DNA of 26,112 bases, from NCBI GenBank assembly GCA_938004315.1, contig CALKWG010000341.1:1-26112 (forward strand), written 5' to 3'. Positions within the stretch are counted from its first letter, which is position 1. Every line of letters begins with the position of its first letter. The notes below the pieces were generated by a model, which worked only from the letters and a program-made list of their open reading frames with translations, did no database searches and was not told where the DNA came from. The position numbers and the translations under genes are program-made. The DNA is from an uncultured Spirochaetaceae bacterium. Lineage in GTDB: Bacteria > Spirochaetota > Spirochaetia > Treponematales > UBA12059. Positions 1 through 7,172 of the stretch are shown one piece after another.

Positions 1-276
1 GGCGTCAGGATTATGGGCCGCCTCGTAGGCGCTGCGCTTGGCCGCCTGTATGGTCCCTAGGAGCACGGCCTTGCGTTCGATGAGCGATTCGCGGGCCGCG
101 CCGACGGTATTCTCACGGACGGCTCGCACGAGCCTGTCCGTCACCGCGTAGCTGAGCCCGGTTATAGGCGCGAGTATGCCGACGAAGGCGAGCGCGAAGT
201 AGACCCTAAGGGCTCGCGTTCCCTTCCGGCCCCTATTCGCCGGTGGCGCGCCGGCGGGCTCCTCGGCCGCCGTCAT
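1..276 (-). CDS. N-terminal part of a membrane-anchored protein, probably a signalling sensor (partial)
   Basis: The frame is open from the ATG at 276 to the window edge, giving 92 residues with no stop. About 25 polar, Pro/Ala/Arg-rich residues come first. A single hydrophobic segment follows at about residues 26-46 (VYFALAFVGILAPITGLSYAV), then an amphipathic, charged region that looks like the start of a periplasmic helix (residues 47-92). This start is typical of one-pass sensors such as chemoreceptors, histidine kinases and adenylate cyclases, but no diagnostic domain lies inside the window, so no function is assigned. Its ATG overlaps the stop of the upstream BMP lipoprotein gene by 4 nt (ATGA), so the two are probably translationally coupled. 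The product may be membrane-bound signalling machinery acting with the lipoprotein; that is inference. Confidence 0.7.
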   Translation of the reverse strand, partial: MTAAEEPAGAPPANRGRKGTRALRVYFALAFVGILAPITGLSYAVTDRLVRAVRENTVGAARESLIERKAVLLGTIQAAKRSAYEAAHNPDA

Positions 277-1319
277 GGCCGCATGACGGGCAGCTCGAGC
301 GCGATGAGCCGTTGCGCCTCGAGCTCGACCCGCTCGCGCAGCTCGGCGGGGACCAGGTAGGGCTCCCCGCCCCAGTCCAGGCCCACGGCCTTGTCCGCGA
401 GCCCGTAGCGCCGTATGCCGCTCGAGGCGTTTCCGGCGGCATATTCGCCGAGCAGGCGGTAGATCGCCTGGCCGGCGTCCTTGACCATGCTGGCTAGGAT
501 CGTCTCGGGGGCCAGGGGGCGCTGATCGACGTCGACGCCGATGACGTATCGGCCGCGCCGTTTCGCCGCCTCGATAGCGCCCAGGCCGCTACGGCCGGCC
601 GCGGCGTAGATTACGTCGACGCCGTCGTCGAAGAGGCCATCGGCCAGGAGCTCGGCCTTAGCCGGATCGTCGAAGGCGCCGACGTAGGCGACGCGTAGCT
701 CCGCGCCCGGCGCGGCGGCGCGCACCCCGCGTTCGAAGCCGAGCTGGAACTCGCGTATGAGGGCGATGTCCATGCCGCCGAGGAAGCCGACGCGCGCGCC
801 CGGCAGGCTCTTAGGCAGCCCTGACGCGCTAACGAGGGCGGCCAATAGTCCCGCCAAGTGCGAGCCCTGCTCCTCGAAGAAATCGACGCAGACGAGGTTC
901 GGCACGCCCTGCGCCTCGCCGTCTACGTAGATGAAATAGACCTCGGGGCGGCTACGCGCCAGGTTCGGAAGGAGGTCGGCGAACTGATAGCCGAGCGCGA
1001 CCACCACGTCCGAATTCGAGGCGGCTTCGAGCAAGGCCTCGGCGAAGCGGGGGAACTGGTCCTCGCAGGCGATGTAGGCCGGCTCGAGGCCGAAATCCCG
1101 GGTGGCCCGGTCGAAGCCGGCCTTGGCTCCGTCGAAGAAGCCGGCGTCGCCGAAGCTCCCCGCTATGACCATGGTCGCCTTGGCGGGGCGCCGTCCTTCC
1201 GAGCGCGAGCCGCAACCCGATAGCGACGCCGCCGCGACGGCGAGCAGGCAGGCGGCCGCGAGGCCGGCGCCGATCCCGCGGAGGCGGCCGAGGCCGTCGC
1301 GGATATGCCCGCCGCTCAT
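273..1319 (-). CDS. BMP-family (PnrA/Med-like) substrate-binding lipoprotein
   Basis: A 348-residue exported lipoprotein. Residues 1-36 form a signal peptide with basic residues, a hydrophobic core and a lipobox LSGC, with the lipidated Cys at 36. The mature part has the periplasmic-binding fold of the BMP family (Treponema TmpC/PnrA, Bacillus Med): VIAGSFGDAGFFDGAKAGFD near residue 51, the VVALGYQFADLLPNLA region near 105, GARVGFLGGMDIALIREFQLGF in the middle, DVIYAAAGRSGLGAIEAA, and VIGVDVDQ near 270. PnrA-type proteins bind purine nucleosides for an ABC importer, but other members bind other ligands, and no permease or ATPase gene is adjacent. The gene starts at an ATG overlapping the preceding dehydrogenase stop by 4 nt. 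Next to a sensor-like membrane gene, it could be a ligand-binding partner for signalling rather than transport (inference). Family assignment is strong; the ligand is unknown. Confidence 0.85.
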   Translation of the reverse strand: MSGGHIRDGLGRLRGIGAGLAAACLLAVAAASLSGCGSRSEGRRPAKATMVIAGSFGDAGFFDGAKAGFDRATRDFGLEPAYIACEDQFPRFAEALLEAASNSDVVVALGYQFADLLPNLARSRPEVYFIYVDGEAQGVPNLVCVDFFEEQGSHLAGLLAALVSASGLPKSLPGARVGFLGGMDIALIREFQLGFERGVRAAAPGAELRVAYVGAFDDPAKAELLADGLFDDGVDVIYAAAGRSGLGAIEAAKRRGRYVIGVDVDQRPLAPETILASMVKDAGQAIYRLLGEYAAGNASSGIRRYGLADKAVGLDWGGEPYLVPAELRERVELEAQRLIALELPVMRP

Positions 1320-2305
1320 GCGTCCCCCTCGCCTAAGCCCAGGGCCTCGGCGGCGTTCATGGCGCAGCGGCGCTTAAGCTCCGACAGAGAACGGTCGGAT
1401 CGATAGGCCGAGTGGTCGCTGAGCACGACGTCGGTTCGCGAAAGGAGCGGGCCGCCCGCCGGGGGTTCGACGGCGAAGACGTCCAGGCCCGCGCCGCCCA
1501 GGCGTCCATCGCTCAAGGCCGCCGCCAGGGCGGCCTCGTCTACCAAGGCCCCGCGGGCGCAGTTTATAAGGAAGGCGCCGCGCTTCATCAGGCCCAGGCG
1601 GGCGGCGTCCATGAAGCCGCGCGTTTGATCGCAGAGCTTAAGGTGAATGGAAACGGCGTCGGACGCGGCCAATAGCTCCTCGAGCGTCGCCGCCCTCGCC
1701 TCGACGCCGAAGGCGGTCGCCGCCGTTCCCAGGGCCGCCTCGACCCGAGTTCGGTCGATACGAGGGCTCCACACGAGGACGCGGGCCGGCTCGAGCGCCA
1801 AGGCCTTCCGGGCGAAGGCGCGGCCTGAGCCGCCGAAGCCCAGCGTGCCTAGCGTCGAGCCGCGCAGGCTACGTTGCGGACGGTCCAGGTTCCAGCCGCC
1901 GTTCCGTACCGCGGCGTCCCGCTCCGGGATCCCCCGGCTCAGCGCGAGGAGCAGGGCCAGGGCGTGCTCGGCGACCTCGTGGTCGCAGTAGCCGGGCACG
2001 GCGCGGACGGCTATGCCCCGCGCCGCGGCCGCGTCCAGGTCGACGTTATCGAGCCCTACGCCATAGCGGCTGATGACCCTGCAACGCTTGAGCGCGGCGA
2101 TGGCCGCCGCGCCCATGGGCGCCATGTTAAGGAGCACGGCGTCGGCCTCGGCGCAGGCCTCGGCGACGTCGCGCTCGCTGCGGCAGGCGGCGACGCGGAG
2201 CTCGGCTCCGAGCGGGCCGAATACCGCCTCCTCCTCCGCGATCGAACCGTGGCGTTCGTCCGTAATGACCACTAAAGGCCGACCGGCCCGCGCCGATGCC
2301 GCCAT
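1316..2305 (-). CDS. D-isomer-specific 2-hydroxyacid dehydrogenase, CtBP-like
   Basis: A 329-residue cytoplasmic NAD(P)-dependent dehydrogenase with both family domains. The substrate-domain motif RYGVGLDNVDL is at residues 80-90. The dinucleotide-binding loop GFGGSG is at 156-161. The catalytic triad is visible as Arg251 (NCARGALVDE), Glu280 (DVFAVEP) and His298 (LSDHSAYRS). The SDHxA form around the histidine, instead of the PHxA of SerA, resembles the C-terminal-binding-protein subgroup. The reaction is reversible reduction of a 2-keto acid to a D-2-hydroxy acid; the substrate cannot be read from sequence. The ATG at 2305 lies 10 nt after the chemoreceptor stop and has a GGGGA ribosome-binding site. 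The 3' end overlaps the BMP lipoprotein gene by 4 nt. A metabolic enzyme inside a sensing operon is unusual. Confidence 0.88.
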   Translation of the reverse strand: MAASARAGRPLVVITDERHGSIAEEEAVFGPLGAELRVAACRSERDVAEACAEADAVLLNMAPMGAAAIAALKRCRVISRYGVGLDNVDLDAAAARGIAVRAVPGYCDHEVAEHALALLLALSRGIPERDAAVRNGGWNLDRPQRSLRGSTLGTLGFGGSGRAFARKALALEPARVLVWSPRIDRTRVEAALGTAATAFGVEARAATLEELLAASDAVSIHLKLCDQTRGFMDAARLGLMKRGAFLINCARGALVDEAALAAALSDGRLGGAGLDVFAVEPPAGGPLLSRTDVVLSDHSAYRSDRSLSELKRRCAMNAAEALGLGEGDA

Positions 2306-2315
2306 GCCGTCCCCG

Positions 2316-3197
2316 CTATTCCCCGCGATCCAAGAGCTTATCTAGGAAGGCATGGCTGGATTTGAGGGCGCCGAACACGGCGTGCGTATCCTTGACGTTG
2401 GCCGAGATGCGCTCCAGGGAATGTAGGCCGTCGCCGAGGGCCAAAGTCTCCTCGCGTATGGCGCCGGTGATCTGGGCCAGGAACTGGCCGGCCTGGCGCA
2501 CGCTCTCGGCGTTCTCCTTGAACGCGGCGCTCACCTCGCCGAAGGATTCGCGGAAGCGCGTAAACATGGCCACGAACTCGTCCATGCGCCCGGCTATGGC
2601 TTTGACGGCGCCGGAGAACTCGCCTAGGTTCGCGTCGATCTGCTTGGCGAAGTCGCCGGTCTGTCCCGCCAGGGTGCGCACCTCGTTGGCGATGATGCGG
2701 AAGCCCTTGCCTACGGAGCCCGCCCGGGCCGCCTCGATGGAGGCGTTGATGGCCAGGATGTTCGTGCGGTCGGAGACGTCCTGGATGGACGAAGTGATGC
2801 CGGCGACGCTGGCCGTCTTCTCCTTGAGCATGCCGAACATCGAGCCGATCTCCTTGGCCGTGGCCACGCCGCGCTCGACGTCGTCCATGCGCTCGGCTAT
2901 GCCGCGCTCGGCGCCGGCGTTGCCCGAGAGTATCTCGTCCATCATGCCGTCTATGCGGTCGGCGTTCGAGGCCGTGCTGCCGCTCGTGGCCCTGATCTCC
3001 TCGAAGGCCGCGACGATGCTCGTGAGCCCGCGCTCGATGTCGCTCATCGCGTCGTTCAGGATGTCCAGGGAGTGCTGGGTAACCGAGTTGAGGACGACGC
3101 TCTTGTTATAGCCGACGACGAAGCGCTTGATCGCGGTCGCGTAGTTGTCGTCGCACGATTCGGCGGGGAGGCCGGCAGGGCTCTTGGCGTGGTCCAT
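2316..3197 (-). CDS. Soluble methyl-accepting chemotaxis protein signalling domain
   Basis: A 293-residue protein without a transmembrane segment or recognisable ligand domain. The conserved chemoreceptor hairpin tip is at about residues 143-180, with DRTNILAINASIEAARAG (Arg157 in the EAAR motif), GKGFRIIANEVRTLA and flanking helical heptads. It should form an all-helical cytoplasmic receptor that contacts CheA/CheW. The missing sensor domain implies that a partner supplies the signal. The gene immediately upstream, with 2 nt between them, is the diiron ODP-like protein. In Treponema denticola such a pair (ODP with a cytoplasmic receptor) couples oxygen/iron status to CheA activity (established knowledge). 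The same role here is inference from gene order and domain content. The start ATG at 3197 has only a weak AGGAT-type site, consistent with coupling to the upstream stop. Confidence 0.9.
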   Translation of the reverse strand: MDHAKSPAGLPAESCDDNYATAIKRFVVGYNKSVVLNSVTQHSLDILNDAMSDIERGLTSIVAAFEEIRATSGSTASNADRIDGMMDEILSGNAGAERGIAERMDDVERGVATAKEIGSMFGMLKEKTASVAGITSSIQDVSDRTNILAINASIEAARAGSVGKGFRIIANEVRTLAGQTGDFAKQIDANLGEFSGAVKAIAGRMDEFVAMFTRFRESFGEVSAAFKENAESVRQAGQFLAQITGAIREETLALGDGLHSLERISANVKDTHAVFGALKSSHAFLDKLLDRGE

Positions 3198-3199
3198 GC

Positions 3200-3976
3200 C
3201 TACATCCTGTAGAGGGGCTCGAGCTCGTCCACGCCGCAGCGCAGGGCCGCGAGCCAGTCTAGGAAGGCCCCGACCGAGTCGCCCCGGTACACGGCGCCGT
3301 GCTGCGGCGCGATCATGGCCGGCGATAGCCGGCGCACGTTCTCCACCCAGCGCTTGGCGACCGAGTTGGAAGCGATAAGGCGCTTGTGGAAGCCCTCGAT
3401 GTGGCGAACGTGGCGTTGGAAGTCGTCGGCGAAGAGGACGTCCTCGCCCTCGGGGAAGACCGCCGCGCCGATGTCCCCGGTGAAGATGATGCGCGCCCGC
3501 TCGTCGTAGAGCGAATAGGCCGCGGGCGAATGCATGTAGTGGCTGGGCACGAAGCTGAGTTTAGCGCCGGAGGCCAAGGTCAAAGCTTTGCCCGCATCCT
3601 CGATGGCTTTAACCCGCGTCTTGTCGACGATGCCGAAGTGGGGTAGGAAGCGAACCCAAAGGCCAGAAATATAGATGGTCGCCGGTGTGACACCAAGCCA
3701 GAGCGCTATGCCGCTTGAGACATCGGGATCTTGGTGGCTGAAAAAGATAGTGTCGATCTTATCTATTGAAATGTAGCGACTCGCGGCGGCTACGACGCGA
3801 GAAAATAGATGTACCCCGCCCGGATCGAGGAGTATGCCGCGTCCCTTATCGATGATCAGGTACTGCATGGTCTGCACGACGCCCTCGCGATTCTTGGCGT
3901 CGGCGCCGAGCCAGATGAAGCGATGGTCGGCGTCTTCGTATAGGACGGTTCCGGCTAGGTCTTTATCCTCGATCAT
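3200..3976 (-). CDS. Diiron metallo-beta-lactamase-fold protein, ODP-like oxygen sensor
   Basis: A 258-residue protein matching only the metallo-beta-lactamase half of flavodiiron proteins; the flavodoxin half is absent. Iron-ligand positions align as HQDPDV at 81-86 (canonical HxExDH), HSP at 149-151 (canonical His146), GDIG with Asp168 (canonical Asp165) and QHG with His226. The first motif therefore has Asp for Glu, and Val86 for the final His, leaving one fewer histidine than the enzyme at 19737-20927. Without a flavin domain it should bind O2 rather than turn it over efficiently, as described for T. denticola ODP. It is the first gene of the operon and precedes a soluble chemoreceptor by 2 nt. 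The start ATG at 3976 has a GGGAGAG site and a predicted promoter 73 nt upstream. The middle of the gene is notably AT-richer than its surroundings. Confidence 0.85.
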   Translation of the reverse strand: MIEDKDLAGTVLYEDADHRFIWLGADAKNREGVVQTMQYLIIDKGRGILLDPGGVHLFSRVVAAASRYISIDKIDTIFFSHQDPDVSSGIALWLGVTPATIYISGLWVRFLPHFGIVDKTRVKAIEDAGKALTLASGAKLSFVPSHYMHSPAAYSLYDERARIIFTGDIGAAVFPEGEDVLFADDFQRHVRHIEGFHKRLIASNSVAKRWVENVRRLSPAMIAPQHGAVYRGDSVGAFLDWLAALRCGVDELEPLYRM

Positions 3977-4049
3977 AGTCTCTCCCGCGCGCCGCGGGGC
4001 CGCGGATACGCGGGGCCGCCCTTCGTCGCGTCAGCTGTGGATGGGACGA

Positions 4050-4077
4050 AGTATAGCGTTTCCGTCGAGATTATGAA
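4050..4077 (-). promoter_or_regulatory. Predicted sigma70-type promoter of the ODP/chemoreceptor operon
   Basis: On the minus strand a -35 element TTCATA (4072-4077) is followed after 16 nt by a -10 element TATACT (4050-4055), which matches the consensus at 5 of 6 positions. Transcription would start near 4043 and leave a leader of about 67 nt before the ATG at 3976. It is the only good -10 in the 137-nt gap. Confidence 0.5.
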
Positions 4078-4089
4078 ATACGGGCCGCA

Positions 4090-4101
4090 AAGGCGCGCCT
4101 T
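4090..4101. repeat. 12-bp perfect palindrome between two operons
   Basis: AAGGCGCGCCTT is self-complementary. It lies 12 nt past the stop of the glycosyltransferase gene and 12 nt upstream of the predicted -35 of the ODP operon. It could be a protein-binding site or part of a weak terminator; there is no T-tract. Confidence 0.35.
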
Positions 4102-4113
4102 CCGAATAGCCTT

Positions 4114-5202
4114 TTACGGGGCGTCCGGGGCCCAGAAGGCTCGGTGCCTCGCCTCGTCCGGCTCCGGCGCGCCTTCCTCTAGCCAGTTTACGAAGCGCGG
4201 TAGCATGGCGGGGAACGTAAGCGGCGGGGAGCCGCGCGACGCGGCCCCGCCCGGAGCCGGCGTCGCGCGTAGGGCCGCGGCGACTGAGGCGGCGTCGAGG
4301 GCTCGCAGCCTGAGGGCGAAGCCGAGGCGCTCCGCCTCGCGGGCGTTGTGCTCCTGCTCGAGCTGGCCGGCGTAGGGCTTCATGATGAGCCGTTTACCCT
4401 TGGCGAGCGCCTCCCCGGCCAGGGCGAAGCCGGCGTTGGCGATCACCGTCCCCGCCGCGTCGAGCTCGCGCTGGAAGCCCTCGGGATCCGGCCGCCTGAA
4501 GTCGAGCTCGGCTCCGCCGGAACGGGCTTTTAGGGCCTCGCGATAGAGGGCCTCGGCGCGCTCGCCGCCGCCGTAAACGACGAAACGGTAGCCCTCCTGG
4601 GCCATGAGCGCCGGCAGGTAGAGGGCCGGGTCTTCCCAGGGGAGGTATACCAGGGCCGTCGCCGGATCGGACGGCCCTCCCCGCGGGGCCTCGACGAAGG
4701 GCGGCACGACGAGCCGGTGGTAGGGATGCCAATGGATGCCCAGCATGACGTCGGCGGGGGCGAGCCAACGGAAGGCCAGGCGCTCGAACCAACGGGCCGG
4801 CGGCTTGGGCACGCCTGGATAGAGGAACGAGTACATATGGCAGATGCCCGCCGAAGGAATACGCCGCGTCAGCGCGTACCAGCCGACCAAGGGTTCGAAG
4901 TCGGTGACCGCCAGCTCGTACGGCCCCGGCGGGATGCCGCCCGCCAGGTCCCTGAGGAAGCGCAGGGGGCGCGAGGCTAAGACCGTGGACAAAGCGCTGA
5001 CGCGGCCGCCGTTTTCGGCGAACGAGAAGCCGTCGAAGCGCAGATAGGGCCGTAGGCGCTCCTCCCCCAGGAGCTCCCGGCCGGGCGAGCCGCTGACGAC
5101 GAGGGTCAGCTCATGGCCGCGCCTCCGTAGCTCCTCGACGACGCGTCCGGATCGGGCCAGGTGCCCGTTGCCGTTCGCCGTGATGCCGTAGAGTATCCTC
5201 AC
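4114..5202 (-). CDS. MJ1255/VC2487-type glycosyltransferase (GT-B fold)
   Basis: A 362-residue cytoplasmic glycosyltransferase. The N-terminal motif ILYGITANGNGHLARS (3-18) is the hallmark of the MJ1255/VC2487 family. The C-terminal nucleotide-sugar half carries VIANAGFALAGEALAKGK followed by LIMKPYAGQLEQEHNA, the equivalent of the family's NAGF...EAL...P..GQ.EQ..NA signature. Family members are thought to transfer a sugar from a nucleotide donor; donor and acceptor are not determined. The start is GTG at 5202, overlapping the kinase stop by 4 nt (GTGA). This choice gives the exact family N terminus. It is the last gene of a nucleotidyltransferase-kinase-transferase operon, so it may use the nucleotide sugar made by the two upstream enzymes (inference). 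Confidence 0.88.
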   Translation of the reverse strand: MRILYGITANGNGHLARSGRVVEELRRRGHELTLVVSGSPGRELLGEERLRPYLRFDGFSFAENGGRVSALSTVLASRPLRFLRDLAGGIPPGPYELAVTDFEPLVGWYALTRRIPSAGICHMYSFLYPGVPKPPARWFERLAFRWLAPADVMLGIHWHPYHRLVVPPFVEAPRGGPSDPATALVYLPWEDPALYLPALMAQEGYRFVVYGGGERAEALYREALKARSGGAELDFRRPDPEGFQRELDAAGTVIANAGFALAGEALAKGKRLIMKPYAGQLEQEHNAREAERLGFALRLRALDAASVAAALRATPAPGGAASRGSPPLTFPAMLPRFVNWLEEGAPEPDEARHRAFWAPDAP

Positions 5203-6167
5203 AGCCTGGCTACCTTCGTGCCCTCGTCCACGAAGGAGAAGGGGATGGGCTTTAAGTCCCCGAAGTGCTCGGCTACCTTCTTGCGCTTAAGGCCCTTGGG
5301 CCGGTACACCATCAGGAACGAGCCGATCTTGCCGCCGGGGATCTGGGCGTAGACGCCCAGGCGCTCGGCCCGCCGCATGGTCTCTACCACGAAGTCGTTC
5401 TGGAAGGCGCCCGGCAGCGTCTGCTTCAATTCTTGCTGCCTCCGGACGCAGGCTGCCGCCTTGTGCTGATCACCGGAGGACAGGGCCTCCGCCAGCTCCG
5501 AGGCGTTGCGCTTGATCAAATCTAAGGTAGGCTTCGCCTCTTCGAAATGCTCGGCGAGTAGGACCAGCGAAGGCCTGGTCTTGGCGTGGTAGCCCGAGTA
5601 GAAGAGCATGAAGCGCTTGAGGAATTTCCTGATCGTCTCCGCCTCGGCGCCGAGCTCCACCGGCTGGGGCTTCCCGCCCTCGTAAGCCAGAGCCCTGAGC
5701 CCGCCGAGCTGGGTGATGGCGTGGTCGTGGTAGCCCGAGGCGCCGGCCAAGATATCCATCTCGAGCCGCGTCGCGTCGGCGACCACGCGTTCGTCGTCAG
5801 CCGCCTCGCCCTTATAGGCGTAGAGCGCCGATATGAGGGCGCAGCTCAAGGCGCCGCTCGAGCCGAGGCCCCCTTCGTGCGGCAGGTCGTTCATCACGGC
5901 CAGCTCCAGAGGCTCGCCCTCGAGGCCGCAGAGCTTGATGGCCTCGCGGATATGCGCGTGGCGGATCTCGTCCGCCTTGTCCACCTTCTCGTAGGCGTTG
6001 AGGTAGCGGAGCTCAAAGCCGCGCTCATGATGGGGCTTCAAGGCTACGTAGATATATTTGTCGATGGTCGCGCTGACGGTGAGGCCGCCGTAGCGGTCGG
6101 CGTACTCGCGTATGTCGCTGAGGCCGCCGGCGAAGGGCAGGCGTAGGGGCGTCTTGGCGACGATCAT
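5199..6167 (-). CDS. GHMP-family sugar kinase (HddA-like)
   Basis: A 322-residue kinase starting MIVAKTPLRLPFAGG. The ATP-binding GHMP motif LPHEGGLGSSGALS lies near residue 110. The N-terminal substrate loop PLRLPFAGGLSDIREYADRYGG resembles heptose-7-phosphate and L-fucose/galacto-type kinases. The C-terminal glycine-rich motif IPGGKIGSFLMVY is also present. It should phosphorylate the anomeric carbon of a free or phosphorylated sugar before nucleotidyl transfer. A longer frame extends upstream to 6386, but the ATG at 6167 is preferred: it has a GGGAGGG site, it matches the family N terminus, and it overlaps the upstream nucleotidyltransferase stop by 4 nt. The sugar cannot be named from sequence. 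Heptose is plausible by analogy with HddA/HddC, but other heptose genes are absent here. Confidence 0.88.
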   Translation of the reverse strand: MIVAKTPLRLPFAGGLSDIREYADRYGGLTVSATIDKYIYVALKPHHERGFELRYLNAYEKVDKADEIRHAHIREAIKLCGLEGEPLELAVMNDLPHEGGLGSSGALSCALISALYAYKGEAADDERVVADATRLEMDILAGASGYHDHAITQLGGLRALAYEGGKPQPVELGAEAETIRKFLKRFMLFYSGYHAKTRPSLVLLAEHFEEAKPTLDLIKRNASELAEALSSGDQHKAAACVRRQQELKQTLPGAFQNDFVVETMRRAERLGVYAQIPGGKIGSFLMVYRPKGLKRKKVAEHFGDLKPIPFSFVDEGTKVARL

Positions 6168-6884
6168 AGACCCTCCCGCAGGAGCGCCCGGCGGTATAAC
6201 GCGGCGAGGTTGGATCGGAGGTCCGGTTCGGCGCCGCCGAGGTGAATCCACTCCTCCCGCTCGAGAGCCTTTACCTCGAGGCCGGCTTCGATGGCCGCCT
6301 GGACCGAGATGAGGGCGCGATATTCGTCGGCCTTGCGGCTCATCATGAAATCGACGAGCGCCGGCCCCATCTTCCAGACGCCGCATTCCACGTAGGGTCC
6401 GCTCCCCCCGAAGGAGCGGACGACGCGGTCCCCGTCCAGGTCCAGTCGCTCGTCATGCCGGCGGCCGCATTCATGCCGGTGGGCGGAGAGCAAGTTCTCC
6501 GCCGGATGCGCGGCGACGGCGCGCAGGTAGTCCGGGTCGGCCCAGACGTCGGCTTGGATGACCAGGCAGGGTTCGTCCGGCTCCCCGGCGGCGCGTCCCA
6601 GGAGTAGGGCATTGCGCGGTGCCCAAGGGCTCGGCCTGGAACGCGTACGAGATGGGCACGCCGCTCCAGGCTTCCCCGAAGTACGCATGGATCTGCTCGG
6701 CCTTATGCCCTACCACGAAGATCAGGCGGTCGCGGCCGACGCGGAAGGCTTCCGAATCGCGTATGCTATCCAGGGTATATTCAAGGAAGGGCTTATCCAA
6801 AATGGGGTACATGCATTTCTGCAGGTAACTCGACAGCGAGCCCATGCGGCTGCCCGAGCCGGCGGCCAGGATGACGTAGTTCAT
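6164..6884 (-). pseudogene. Sugar-1-phosphate nucleotidyltransferase (HddC/MobA-like), frameshifted in this sequence
   Basis: Two overlapping frames together make one nucleotidyltransferase. The first frame starts at ATG 6884 and carries the nucleotide-binding loop MNYVILAAGSGSRMG and the Lys of LQKCMYPILDKPFLEY. It reaches AEPLGTA and then turns into Arg/Pro-rich nonsense. The other frame continues with NALLLG, then VIQADVW (metal-binding Asp), GPYVECGVWKM and a normal C terminus ending at 6164. Removing one base near 6614 (GCGCAAT to GCGAAT) joins them into 239 residues, normal for this family. The full span is 721 nt, one more than a multiple of three. It precedes a GHMP kinase by a 4-nt overlap, so it would activate that kinase's product to an NDP-sugar. 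The ATG has an AGAGG site. Whether this is a true mutation or a sequencing or assembly error is unknown. Confidence 0.82.
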
Positions 6885-6966
6885 ATCGCGCCTCTTTCGA
6901 ACCTGTGATTCGTTCGTATAGTGTGCGCGCCTCGTTAGCCGCTTGTGATAATTAGGTTACTATTTA

Positions 6967-6999
6967 GCCAATTTTAAAGTCGCTTACTTTTAAATTGGC
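6967..6999. repeat. Hairpin 1 of an AT-rich palindrome cluster
   Basis: Arms GCCAATTTTAAAGT (6967-6980) and ACTTTTAAATTGGC (6986-6999) are inverted repeats with one mismatch and a 5-nt loop (CGCTT). The stem is AT-rich, unlike the surrounding genes. There is no T-tract that would make it a clear terminator. Confidence 0.75.
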
Positions 7000-7001
7000 C
7001 T

Positions 7002-7045
7002 TGCGATTGCTTGCGTTTGCGTTGCAAACGCTGCGCCCAATCGCA
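7002..7045. repeat. Hairpin 2 of an AT-rich palindrome cluster (two nested stems)
   Basis: The outer arms TGCGATTG (7002-7009) and CAATCGCA (7038-7045) enclose the inner arms GCGTTTGC (7013-7020) and GCAAACGC (7024-7031). The terminal loop is 3 nt (GTT), and an internal loop of 3 and 6 nt separates the two perfect 8-bp stems. It starts 2 nt after hairpin 1. Confidence 0.75.
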
Positions 7046-7058
7046 GTTTTCTAAGGTA

Positions 7059-7091
7059 GCTCTTTCAAAACTCGCTGAGTTTTGAAAGAGC
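7059..7091. repeat. Hairpin 3 of an AT-rich palindrome cluster
   Basis: Perfect 15-bp inverted repeat: GCTCTTTCAAAACTC (7059-7073), loop GCT, then GAGTTTTGAAAGAGC (7077-7091). It is the longest perfect stem seen in the window. No T-tract follows on either strand. It lies 81 nt before the hydrolase start. Confidence 0.8.
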
Positions 7092-7136
7092 CTCATTACT
7101 TTAATCTTCATCATGAGCGTGCCGCGCCGGGGGTTC

Positions 7137-7165
7137 TTGCGCGGCTAGGCGCCGCCGTGCAGAAT
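7137..7165 (+). promoter_or_regulatory. Possible promoter of the hydrolase gene, nearly leaderless
   Basis: TTGCGC (7137-7142), a 17-nt spacer and CAGAAT (7160-7165) place the expected transcription start at about 7172, one base before the ATG at 7173. The -10 is weak. The absence of a Shine-Dalgarno sequence before this ATG agrees with a leaderless transcript. Confidence 0.35.
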
Positions 7166-7172
7166 CTGACGC

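Noticed and set aside
6168..6386. N-terminal extension of the GHMP kinase frame
   Set aside because: The extension overlaps the nucleotidyltransferase in another frame and is low complexity; the ATG at 6167 has a strong ribosome-binding site and the family N terminus.
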